Position numbers and translations under genes: made by a program. A stretch of 64,000 bases of DNA from Stutzerimonas stutzeri (GTDB lineage: Bacteria > Pseudomonadota > Gammaproteobacteria > Pseudomonadales > Pseudomonadaceae): positions 1 through 64,000 of the forward strand of contig DGLA01000022.1 of assembly GCA_002387205.1 (NCBI GenBank), in the 5' to 3' direction. Within the stretch, counting starts at the first letter, position 1. Each line of letters starts with the position of its first letter. Below, in pieces: positions 16,760 through 25,638 of the stretch. Under the pieces are notes generated by a model. The model was not told the DNA's origin, ran no database searches, and saw only the letters and a list, made by a program, of their open reading frames with translations.

Positions 16760-17962
16760 ATGCAGATCTATAAAGTTGGAGGGGCGGTACGAGACAGGTT
16801 GCTGGGACGGCCTGTCACTGAGGTGGACTGGGTTGTCGTGGGTTCGACTGCCGAGCAGATGCAGGCGCAGGGTTACCGTCCGGTCGGGGCGGATTTCCCG
16901 GTGTTTCTACATCCGCAAACCGGCGAGGAATATGCCCTTGCACGCACCGAACGCAAGAGCGGTCGTGGTTATGGCGGCTTTACCTTTTATGCCAGCCCCG
17001 ACGTCACCCTTGAAGAGGATCTGGTCCGTCGCGACCTGACCATCAACGCTATTGCAGAGGACGCCAGAGGTCACCTGATCGACCCCTACAACGGCCAGCA
17101 GGACCTCGCCGACCGCGTGCTCAGGCACGTGTCGCCCGCCTTCGCTGAAGATCCGCTGCGGATTTTGCGTGTCGCGCGCTTTGCGGCGCGCTACGCGGAC
17201 CTCGGCTTTCGCGTCGCAACGGAGACCGAAAACCTGATGCGCCAACTCGCCGAATCCGGCGAGCTACAGGCACTGACCCCGGAGCGCAGCTGGAAGGAAA
17301 TATCACGTGCGCTCATGGAGCCACGTCCGGATGTCTTCGTTCAGGTCCTGCGCCGGTGCGGCGCGCTTAAGGAGCTGTTCCCCGAAATCGATGAGCTGTT
17401 CGACACGTATCGCGAAGAGCCGGTCAGTTCTGGTCGGCAGCTTCTCCACATCATGCATGACTGTGCAGACGACCAGCAGCCGCTCGCCGTGCGCTGGGCA
17501 TGCCTGCTGCATGGGCTCGCAAATATCCCCTCACGCCTCGATCAGCCTGCGGATTCAGGACGGATTGCCAAAGTCGGCGCGCGCTTCAAGGTGCCCCGCG
17601 AATGCCAGGATCTGGCGTTGCTGGTCGGCGCCTTTCGCCACCAGGCGGACATGGCCATGCAACTCGCGGGCGCGGCGCTTTTCGAGCTGCTGCAGCATTT
17701 CGACATCTACCGCCGCCCTGAGCGCTTTGAGCTCTGCATAGAAGCATGGCGAACGATCGCCCGCAGCGACGCCCGAAGCGCCCCCACCGCCTATCCGCAG
17801 GCGCAATACCTGGTCGGTGCCGCCATGGCCGCGCGCGCCGTGGAGGTCAAGGCGCTGATCGAGCAGGGGTACAAGGGAGCAGAGCTGGGTGAGGCGCTCA
17901 AAGCCGAACGGCGGTACGCCGTTGAACGCTATGCGGAACGCCAGCGGAGCCCCTCACCCTAG
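16760..17962 (+). CDS. cca: CCA-adding tRNA nucleotidyltransferase
   Basis: A 400-residue class II enzyme that adds or repairs the 3' CCA end of tRNAs. The head domain is clear: VGGAVRD at 6-12, RRDLTINA and the nucleotide-selecting EDPLR region. The first carboxylate of the metal motif is Glu (E21-V-D23, where E. coli has D-R-D). The C-terminal region has lost the HD phosphohydrolase signature: the HD of CHDLGK is replaced by LLHGLAN. The enzyme therefore probably has CCA-adding activity only. The start has GGAGG 8 bases upstream. Confidence 0.92.
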   Translation: MQIYKVGGAVRDRLLGRPVTEVDWVVVGSTAEQMQAQGYRPVGADFPVFLHPQTGEEYALARTERKSGRGYGGFTFYASPDVTLEEDLVRRDLTINAIAEDARGHLIDPYNGQQDLADRVLRHVSPAFAEDPLRILRVARFAARYADLGFRVATETENLMRQLAESGELQALTPERSWKEISRALMEPRPDVFVQVLRRCGALKELFPEIDELFDTYREEPVSSGRQLLHIMHDCADDQQPLAVRWACLLHGLANIPSRLDQPADSGRIAKVGARFKVPRECQDLALLVGAFRHQADMAMQLAGAALFELLQHFDIYRRPERFELCIEAWRTIARSDARSAPTAYPQAQYLVGAAMAARAVEVKALIEQGYKGAELGEALKAERRYAVERYAERQRSPSP

Positions 17963-17976
17963 CGCTGGCGGAGCGG

Positions 17977-18522
17977 CTACCGGTCAGAGGGGGCCGGGAA
18001 GGATTGCCGCAAACGGTCAGGGGTGAGATCTGAACCTTGCCAGTCAAACGACACCGGCCAAAGCTGTTGATCAATGCTCGATTCGCCCCACAGCTGGGCG
18101 AAGGTCTTCGCCACGACAGGATGCCGAACCTCTGGCGCCAGCAATGACAACGGCCACAATACAAAGGCATTTCTCAGGGATTCCGGCCTCGGCAACTCCA
18201 GTCCATGGAAATTGCCGACCAGATCACCGTACATCAGCACATCGATATCCAGCGGCAAGCCCTTGCGGTCCGGCGCATAGCGACCATTGTCCGCCTCGAT
18301 GAACTTGAGTCGGCGATCAAGCTCCATCAGTGGCAACCCCGTCGTCCCGGAGACGACCAGGTTGAAGAAGTTTTCACCCTTGTAGCCCACCGCCAGGCTC
18401 TCGAACACAGGCGAGCACCTCATGTCACCGAGCATTTGCTGCAACGCATGGAGACCAGCGGTAAGGTGCTGTTCGCGCCGGGCATTGCTGCCGAGCCCCA
18501 GCAGTACGGGAGTCATCGACAT
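17977..18522 (-). CDS. folK: 6-hydroxymethyl-7,8-dihydropterin pyrophosphokinase FolK
   Basis: A 181-residue HPPK that transfers pyrophosphate from ATP to 6-hydroxymethyl-dihydropterin in folate synthesis. Recognisable parts are LGLGSN near the N-terminus, RYAPDRKGLPLDIDVLMYGD with the Mg-binding DxD, and LPRPESLRNAFVLWPL. The start overlaps the folB end by 10 bases, so the two consecutive folate enzymes are coupled. It ends 14 bases from the convergent cca stop. Confidence 0.93.
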   Translation of the reverse strand: MSMTPVLLGLGSNARREQHLTAGLHALQQMLGDMRCSPVFESLAVGYKGENFFNLVVSGTTGLPLMELDRRLKFIEADNGRYAPDRKGLPLDIDVLMYGDLVGNFHGLELPRPESLRNAFVLWPLSLLAPEVRHPVVAKTFAQLWGESSIDQQLWPVSFDWQGSDLTPDRLRQSFPAPSDR

Positions 18523-18866
18523 CCGCGTTCAATCTCCACACCCAGTGCCGAGGCACGTGTATTGACGCCCGGCTTGGTGACTCGCAAGCGCAGCCAGGTG
18601 ATGCCGAACTCATCCATGAGGGAGGCCGCGAGCCGTTCGGCGAAGGTTTCCACCAGCTCGAAACGCGACGCCTGGGCAAAGCGGTCGATGGAAGCCGTGA
18701 CCTTGGCATAGTCCAGCGCCTTGTCCAGTTCGTCGTTTGCCGCAGCGGGACGAATGTCCCAGCCCAGGGTCAGGTCCAGACGCAGACACTGCCGAATGCC
18801 GCGCTCCCAGTCATAGGCGCCGATCAGCGTGTCCACTTCCAACCCTTCGATGAAAACTGTATCCAC
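18513..18866 (-). CDS. folB: Dihydroneopterin aldolase FolB
   Basis: A 117-residue aldolase/epimerase that cleaves dihydroneopterin to the FolK substrate. The FIEGLEV...GAYDWER opening, VETFAERLA with the substrate-binding Glu (E73) and the VTKPG segment with the conserved catalytic Lys (K98) are present. It is divergent from plsY, and the 75-base gap probably contains both promoters. Confidence 0.93.
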   Translation of the reverse strand: MDTVFIEGLEVDTLIGAYDWERGIRQCLRLDLTLGWDIRPAAANDELDKALDYAKVTASIDRFAQASRFELVETFAERLAASLMDEFGITWLRLRVTKPGVNTRASALGVEIERGCR

Positions 18867-18941
18867 GCAACTCTCTCCTCACAGCACGACAACGCTGGCG
18901 TCCGCCGTTAGACTCAAGGCTCCCTGCCCCGGATGGATGCC

Positions 18942-19511
18942 ATGTTCTGGCAACTGATACTGCTTGCCTATCTGATCGGCTCCCTGTCATTCGCCATTCT
19001 ACTCAGTCGCCTGGCCGGTGCGCCCGATCCGCGTTCAAGTGGCTCGGGAAATCCCGGCGCGACCAACATGCTACGCCTGGCTGGCAGGCGCCTCGCAGTG
19101 CTGACGCTGTTCGGCGACCTGCTCAAGGGACTGCTGCCGGTCCTGCTTGCAGCCTCGCTGGGCCTCGCGCTCCAGCAGCAAGCCTGGATCGGTCTCGCCG
19201 CCGTCATCGGCCACCTTTACCCTCTTTACTTTCGCTTCCACGGCGGAAAAGGCGTTGCGACTGCGGCCGGTGCCCTCCTCGGCCTTTACTGGCCTGTCGC
19301 ATTCGTAGCGCTTGGCACATGGCTGCTGGTGTTCAAGCTTAGCCGCATCAGCTCCCTTGCCGCCTTGTGCACGTTACCCCTGTGCCTGCCTCTGCTGGCT
19401 TGGCAACAGCCCGCTGCATTCGTACCCATGGCGCTGCTTGCTACCTTGATCATCTGGCGACACCGCAACAACCTGCAGGACCTGCGTGCCGGCCGGGAGC
19501 GGCATTTCTAG
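18942..19511 (+). CDS. plsY: Acyl-phosphate:glycerol-3-phosphate acyltransferase PlsY
   Basis: A 189-residue inner-membrane acyltransferase that makes lysophosphatidic acid from acyl-phosphate, the first step of phospholipid synthesis. It shows four to five hydrophobic helices, the SGSGNPGATNMLR glycerol-phosphate motif, the FHGGKGVATAAG loop and the RHRNNLQDLRAGRE tail. The ATG at 18942 is used because it gives the usual 189 residues; 18933 is an in-frame alternative with 3 more residues. Confidence 0.93.
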   Translation: MFWQLILLAYLIGSLSFAILLSRLAGAPDPRSSGSGNPGATNMLRLAGRRLAVLTLFGDLLKGLLPVLLAASLGLALQQQAWIGLAAVIGHLYPLYFRFHGGKGVATAAGALLGLYWPVAFVALGTWLLVFKLSRISSLAALCTLPLCLPLLAWQQPAAFVPMALLATLIIWRHRNNLQDLRAGRERHF

Positions 19512-19513
19512 AA

Positions 19514-19531
19514 CTGCTGTCTAGACAGCAG
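19514..19531. terminator. Perfect 18-bp palindrome between plsY and tsaD
   Basis: CTGCTGT CTAG ACAGCAG is self-complementary and lies in the convergent gap, overlapping the tsaD stop. It can form the same hairpin on both transcripts but has no T tract. It is a candidate bidirectional terminator or a protein-binding palindrome. Confidence 0.45.
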
Positions 19532-20546
19532 CCAGCTGCTCCATAGGCCAACGGGCCTGAACCGAGATTTCCGGCCCCTCATGCTGCCCTGCCAGCAGCC
19601 GCTGACAGCCGGCATAGGCGATCATGGCACCGTTGTCCGTACAGAAGCGGGGCCTGGCGTAAAACACCTTCCCGTTCAGGCTCTCAAGCATCTTCTCCAG
19701 ACTCTGACGCAGTGACTGGTTAGCGCTTACGCCACCAGCAATCACCAGACTCTTGAGGCCGGTCTGTTTCAAGGCGCGCTGGCACTTGATGGTCAAGGTA
19801 TCGACCACCGCCTGCTGGAAGGCGAGCGCAATATCACAACGGGTTTGATCACCGTTGTCGCCGTTGCTTTGGCATAGTTGCCACGCAGTCAGGGTGGACG
19901 TTTTCAGCCCGCTGAAGCTGAAATCCAGGCCGGGCCGGTCGGTCATCGGCCGCGGGAAGTTAAATCGCCCCGGAGTCCCTCGCTCGGCCAGCGCAGCGAT
20001 TTCCGGACCGCCGGGATAACGCAACCCCATCAGCTTGGCGGTCTTGTCGAACGCCTCGCCCGCGGCATCATCGACCGACTCTCCCAACAGCTCATAGCGG
20101 CCGATGCCGTCGACCCGAACCAGCTGCGTATGGCCGCCGGATACAAGCAGCGCAACGAATGGAAACGCAGGTGGCGTCTGCTCGAGCATGGGGGCCAACA
20201 GGTGACCTTCCATATGGTGCACCCCGATCGCCGGCACCCCCCAGGCAAATGCCATGGCCTGGGCACAGGAAGCGCCGACCAGCAATGCCCCGACCAGCCC
20301 AGGGCCGGCCGTGTAGGCAACCGCATCGATCTGGTTCGACTCGCGCCCGGCCTCCTCGAGCACCTGGCGGATCAGCGGTAGCATGCGCTTGACATGGTCG
20401 CGTGAAGCCAGCTCAGGCACGACCCCGCCGTAGACGCGGTGCAGATCGATCTGGCTGAATAGCGCATCAGCCAGTAGCCCTTGCTCACTGTCGTAAAGCG
20501 CAACGCCCGTCTCGTCACACGACGTTTCCAGCCCCAGAACCAACAT
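19521..20546 (-). CDS. tsaD: tRNA threonylcarbamoyladenosine transferase TsaD
   Basis: A 341-residue ASKHA-fold protein that, with TsaB and TsaE, places threonylcarbamoyl on A37 of ANN-reading tRNAs. The LETSCDETG N-terminus, the metal site HHMEGH and the C-terminal VIAGGVSANQSLR and FCTDNGAMIAYAG are intact. The ATG at 20546 is chosen over 20552 because AAGGG then has proper spacing. It is divergent from rpsU, the usual arrangement. Confidence 0.94.
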   Translation of the reverse strand: MLVLGLETSCDETGVALYDSEQGLLADALFSQIDLHRVYGGVVPELASRDHVKRMLPLIRQVLEEAGRESNQIDAVAYTAGPGLVGALLVGASCAQAMAFAWGVPAIGVHHMEGHLLAPMLEQTPPAFPFVALLVSGGHTQLVRVDGIGRYELLGESVDDAAGEAFDKTAKLMGLRYPGGPEIAALAERGTPGRFNFPRPMTDRPGLDFSFSGLKTSTLTAWQLCQSNGDNGDQTRCDIALAFQQAVVDTLTIKCQRALKQTGLKSLVIAGGVSANQSLRQSLEKMLESLNGKVFYARPRFCTDNGAMIAYAGCQRLLAGQHEGPEISVQARWPMEQLAAV

Positions 20547-20633
20547 GGGCATGACCCTTTAAAGAAGCGAATGAAGCCGCGCATATTAATCGCCGGGCCC
20601 TGCGACCGACCAGCGCTTTTCGCTCAGGGGGCT

Positions 20634-20662
20634 TTGCATTCCATGCGTCAAGGCGTTAACAT
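20634..20662 (+). promoter_or_regulatory. Putative sigma-70 promoter for rpsU
   Basis: TTGCAT (20634-20639) and TAACAT (20657-20662) are 17 bases apart, about 80 bases before rpsU, in the gap divergent from tsaD. The match to consensus is moderate. Confidence 0.45.
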
Positions 20663-20742
20663 CCGCAACCCTTAAAACCAGCGTGCTCGCGATATTTGCC
20701 GAAGCGCGTTGTAACCGGTAAACAAGTGAAGGTACGTCCTGG

Positions 20743-20958
20743 ATGCCCAACGTTAAAGTTAAAGAGAACGAACCATTCGACGTAGCTCTGCGTCGCTTCA
20801 AGCGTTCTTGCGAAAAGGCCGGTGTTCTGGCTGAAGTCCGTAGCCGCGAGTTCTATGAAAAGCCTACTGCCGAGCGCAAGCGTAAAGCTGCAGCAGCGGT
20901 AAAGCGTCACGCCAAGAAAGTGCAGCGCGAACAGCGCCGTAGCGTTCGCCTGTACTGA
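20743..20958 (+). CDS. rpsU: 30S ribosomal protein bS21
   Basis: A 71-residue, strongly basic ribosomal protein needed for initiation on the 30S platform. MPNVKVKENEPFDVALRRFK and the Lys/Arg-rich tail are diagnostic, and the length is exact for the family. It is the first gene of the rpsU-dnaG-rpoD operon and is followed by strong hairpins that should lower transcription of the downstream genes. Confidence 0.98.
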   Translation: MPNVKVKENEPFDVALRRFKRSCEKAGVLAEVRSREFYEKPTAERKRKAAAAVKRHAKKVQREQRRSVRLY

Positions 20959-20982
20959 TCCGGTACAGCTAAGCGTTGCATC

Positions 20983-21058
20983 AAGCCCGGCAACTGCCGG
21001 GCTTTGCGTTCCTGAAGGAAACTCCGCTTCGCCAACGGCGAAAAGTCGGAGTTTTTTT
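20983..21058 (+). terminator. Tandem hairpins / intrinsic terminator between rpsU and dnaG
   Basis: The first stem is AAGCCCGGCA with TGCCGGGCTT (20983-21004). The second pairs AACTCCG and CTTCGCC with GGCGAAAAG and CGGAGTT and ends in seven T (21051-21057), a textbook intrinsic terminator. E. coli has a partial terminator at the same place, which makes rpsU mRNA more abundant than dnaG. Confidence 0.9.
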
Positions 21059-21098
21059 CATTCCGGCCCGATCACTGCGAGCGTATTCTCTTAGCCCT

Positions 21099-23024
21099 AT
21101 GGCCGGCCTGATTCCGCAATCCTTCATTGACGACTTGCTGAACCGCTCCGACATTGTCGAGGTGGTGAGCTCACGCATCCAGCTGAAAAAAGCCGGAAAG
21201 AACTACACCGCCTGCTGCCCATTCCACAAGGAAAAGACGCCTTCGTTCAGCGTAAGCCCCGACAAGCAGTTCTACTACTGCTTCGGCTGCGGCGCCGGCG
21301 GCAACGCGCTCGGGTTCATCATGGACCACGACAGCCTCGAGTTTCCCCAGGCTGTCGAGGAGCTGGCCAAGCGCGCAGGCATGGAGGTCCCCCGGGAGGA
21401 AAGCGGACCAGGACGCAAGCCACGTCAACCGGTGGACTCGCCGCTCTATCCCTTGCTCAACGCTGCGGCCGAATTCTACCGGCAAGCGCTGAAAAACCAC
21501 CCAGCCCGCAAGGCAGCCGTGGAATACCTCAAGGGTCGCGGACTGTCCGGCGTGATAGCCAGAGATTTCGGCCTTGGCTTCGCGCCACCCGGCTGGGACA
21601 ACCTAATGAAGCATCTGGGTGGTGACAGCCTCCAGCAAAAGGCGATGGTCGATGCCGGCCTGCTGATTGAGAACGCAGAAAGCGGCAGAAGCTATGATCG
21701 CTTCCGTGATCGCGTGATGTTCCCCATTCATGATTCACGCGGCCGCGTCATTGCTTTTGGCGGACGGGTACTTGGCGACGATAAGCCTAAATACCTCAAC
21801 TCTCCGGAAACGCCTGTATTCCATAAAGGCCAGGAACTGTACGGCCTTTACGAAGCGCGCAAAGCCAACCGCGACCTTGAAGAAATCATGGTCGTGGAAG
21901 GCTACATGGATGTCATCGCATTAGCACAGCAAGGGCTGCGCAACGCCGTGGCAACCCTTGGTACAGCAACCAGCGACGAACACCTCAAGCGCCTGTTTCG
22001 CATCGTCCCCAGCGTTCTTTTCTGCTTCGATGGTGATGCTGCAGGCCGCAAAGCGGCCTGGCGCGCACTCGAAGCCACCCTGCCCAACCTGCAGGACGGT
22101 CGCCGCGCACGGTTTCTGTTCTTGCCAGACGGCGAAGATCCGGACAGCCTGGTACGCGCAGAAGGCACCGATGCCTTCCTCGCACGCATCAATCAACAGG
22201 CCCAGCCGCTTGCCGATTACTTTTTCCAGCAACTGAGCGAGGAAGCCGACCCTCGATCACTGGAAGGCAAGGCCCACCTTGCCACCCTTGCAGCGCCGCT
22301 GATCGAAAAAATTCCAGGTAACAATCTGCGCGCACTGATGCGCCAACGACTCAGCCAGATCACCGGTCTGCAAGGCGAAACGCTCCAGCACATGTCGTTG
22401 GCCAATAGTCCGAGCGCAACCCCGGAATACGATGACAGCGCTTATTACGACACCGGCGTCACACACGACGAAGGCGACTACTACGCACCGCCCGAGCCCG
22501 CGCAGCCCAGGCGCAGCGACAAGAAAGAATGGAAAAAAGACTGGAAAAAACCCGGCGGGCGTCCAGACTTCAAACCACGAGGCCCACGCACACCGACAAG
22601 CGTCGAGCCGCCGGCTCTGACGACCCTGCGCACCCTCCTGCATCATCCGGAGCTTGCTCAAAAGGTCGAAGACGTCAGCCACTTTGCCGACGAAGATGAT
22701 ACTTATGCGCAGCTGCTGGTTGCACTGCTCGGCACTTTGCAGAAAAACCCAAGGCTCAGAAGCCTGCAGCTGATCGCTCGCTGGCACGGAACCGACCAAG
22801 GGCGACTTTTACGAGCCCTGGCTGAGAAAGAATGGCTGATTTCGGCCGACAACCTTGAACAACAGTTTTTCGACACCATAACAAGCCTTGCCTCCAGACA
22901 ACGCGAGCGCAGCCTGGAAACGCTGCTACGCAAGGCTCGCCAAGGCGAACTCAGCGCAGAGGAGAAAGATCAGCTGCGCACCCTGCTAAATCGCAACTCA
23001 GCACCCGCTAAAGGGCACGTCTAA
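21099..23024 (+). CDS. dnaG: DNA primase DnaG
   Basis: A 641-residue primase that lays RNA primers at replication forks. The ATG at 21099 gives MAGLIPQSFIDDLL; the upstream open frame to 20976 crosses the terminator and is rejected. The zinc finger is C40-x2-H43...C61-x2-C64. The Toprim core has VVEGYMDV (about 270) and DGD (about 310). A charged linker (KKEWKKDWKK) leads to the helical DnaB-binding domain, which looks complete (LRTLLNRN). The final codons Gly-His-Val-stop come from the left end of a MITE-like insertion (23013-23152). Confidence 0.95.
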   Translation: MAGLIPQSFIDDLLNRSDIVEVVSSRIQLKKAGKNYTACCPFHKEKTPSFSVSPDKQFYYCFGCGAGGNALGFIMDHDSLEFPQAVEELAKRAGMEVPREESGPGRKPRQPVDSPLYPLLNAAAEFYRQALKNHPARKAAVEYLKGRGLSGVIARDFGLGFAPPGWDNLMKHLGGDSLQQKAMVDAGLLIENAESGRSYDRFRDRVMFPIHDSRGRVIAFGGRVLGDDKPKYLNSPETPVFHKGQELYGLYEARKANRDLEEIMVVEGYMDVIALAQQGLRNAVATLGTATSDEHLKRLFRIVPSVLFCFDGDAAGRKAAWRALEATLPNLQDGRRARFLFLPDGEDPDSLVRAEGTDAFLARINQQAQPLADYFFQQLSEEADPRSLEGKAHLATLAAPLIEKIPGNNLRALMRQRLSQITGLQGETLQHMSLANSPSATPEYDDSAYYDTGVTHDEGDYYAPPEPAQPRRSDKKEWKKDWKKPGGRPDFKPRGPRTPTSVEPPALTTLRTLLHHPELAQKVEDVSHFADEDDTYAQLLVALLGTLQKNPRLRSLQLIARWHGTDQGRLLRALAEKEWLISADNLEQQFFDTITSLASRQRERSLETLLRKARQGELSAEEKDQLRTLLNRNSAPAKGHV

Positions 23025-23152
23025 AAACGTAGGCAAGGCAGGCAAGATCAAGGAAAAAACAGGCGAGGATACGGAGTTTAGTGGTCTAAATGAGCAGTCC
23101 GAGCCTGTTTTTAACGCAGTGTTGCCAACGGAGATAGTTTTTAGAGGTGCCC
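23013..23152. mobile_element. 140-bp MITE-like element between dnaG and rpoD
   Basis: The ends are 16-bp terminal inverted repeats with one mismatch: GGGCACGTCTAAAAAC (23013-23028) and GTTTTTAGAGGTGCCC (23137-23152). TAAA occurs on both sides (23009-23012 and 23153-23156), a likely 4-bp target duplication. Inside, AAAAACAGGC and GCCTGTTTTT (23055-23064 with 23103-23112) and outer GGCAA/TTGCC form nested stems, so the RNA can fold into a long hairpin. There is no coding capacity; it would have to be mobilised by a transposase elsewhere, perhaps IS5-like judged by the target length (inference). Confidence 0.8.
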
Positions 23153-23167
23153 TAAATCGACCTCAAC

Positions 23168-23197
23168 TGGCGCGCGAGGTCCCTGCTCGGCTATAAT
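23168..23197 (+). promoter_or_regulatory. Putative rpoD promoter just after the MITE
   Basis: A perfect TATAAT lies at 23192-23197, 48 bases before the rpoD start and 40 bases after the element. The upstream -35 match is poor (TGGCGC at 18-bp spacing). It would give rpoD expression independent of the rpsU promoter. Confidence 0.5.
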
Positions 23198-23244
23198 GCT
23201 CAGCTTGTTTTCAGCCCGCCAGAACCGTCAGTGGATAGGGTTAT

Positions 23245-25101
<1,857 letters not shown>

Positions 25102-25107
25102 ATCAAA

Positions 25108-25131
25108 CCCCCGGCCCAGGCCGGGGTTTTT
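25108..25131 (+). terminator. rpoD intrinsic terminator
   Basis: CCCCGGCC pairs with GGCCGGGG, followed by TTTTT, starting 7 bases after the rpoD stop. Confidence 0.9.
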
Positions 25132-25174
25132 GCATTCATGGCCAAACAAAACAACAAGCTGCGTTCTGCTGCGC

Positions 25175-25204
25175 TTGGCGCACACGCAACACCACCGGTA
25201 TAAT
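25175..25204 (+). promoter_or_regulatory. tRNA promoter
   Basis: TTGGCG (25175-25180) and a consensus TATAAT (25199-25204) with an 18-base spacer lie 15 bases before the tRNA. They are followed by GC-rich sequence that could be a stringent-control discriminator. Confidence 0.7.
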
Positions 25205-25218
25205 CCGCCGGCCTCTGA

Positions 25219-25295
25219 GGGCCTATAGCTCAGTTGGTTAGAGCAGAGGACTCATAATCCTTTGGTCCACGGTTCGAGTCCGTGTGGGCCCACCA
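25219..25295 (+). tRNA. tRNA-Ile2 (anticodon CAT, lysidine type)
   Basis: A 77-base cloverleaf with encoded CCA. The acceptor stem is GGGCCTA/TGGGCCC, the D arm contains AGCTCAGTTGGTTAGAGC, the anticodon loop is CTCATAA and the T arm has GGTTCGAGTCC. CAT could mean elongator Met, but the acceptor pairs C4-G69 and C5-G68 and the TTGGTC variable region match the tRNA-Ile2 that TilS modifies to read AUA. Some annotations may call it tRNA-Met. Confidence 0.85.
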
Positions 25296-25300
25296 CCTTC

Positions 25301-25327
25301 AAAGCCGCGCATTGCGCGGCTTTTTTT
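25301..25327 (+). terminator. tRNA intrinsic terminator
   Basis: AAAGCCGCGC and GCGCGGCTTT close a 3-base loop and are followed by more T (seven in total), six bases after the CCA end. Confidence 0.92.
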
Positions 25328-25449
25328 CTGGCTCAGCAACGCTCCAACAAGCTTCTCGATGGTTCTTCACCGCCAGCGGGGAACGTTGTGTCGCAAACGC
25401 TCCCCATCAGAGCAGCGCGGACAGAGCCTTGCATGATCGAAGCGTTCTG

Positions 25450-25638
25450 CTACGAGGCTGAGCGCACTCTTACGCCATCATGATCTGGCTTGCCAGCCTC
25501 CGACGAGACTGATAGCGGCTCTGCTTCGGGAGCCTGTTTCTGGCGGTCAAGCGCATCAAACGCTCGGCGCATGAGATACGCTGCGAAGAACGCAGCGGTC
25601 AGGAACATTAGCAATATCGGGACGGCCTGTGCGTTCAT
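25450..25638 (-). CDS. Possible small single-pass membrane protein
   Basis: A 62-residue ORF. Residues 6-22 are hydrophobic (VPILLMFLTAAFFAAYL) and are followed by a basic then acidic hydrophilic tail, so a small inner-membrane protein with a cytoplasmic tail is plausible. The Shine-Dalgarno match is weak (GGTGAG about 10 bases upstream). I do not recognise the family. It lies alone on the minus strand between the tRNA and trxC. Confidence 0.4.
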   Translation of the reverse strand: MNAQAVPILLMFLTAAFFAAYLMRRAFDALDRQKQAPEAEPLSVSSEAGKPDHDGVRVRSAS

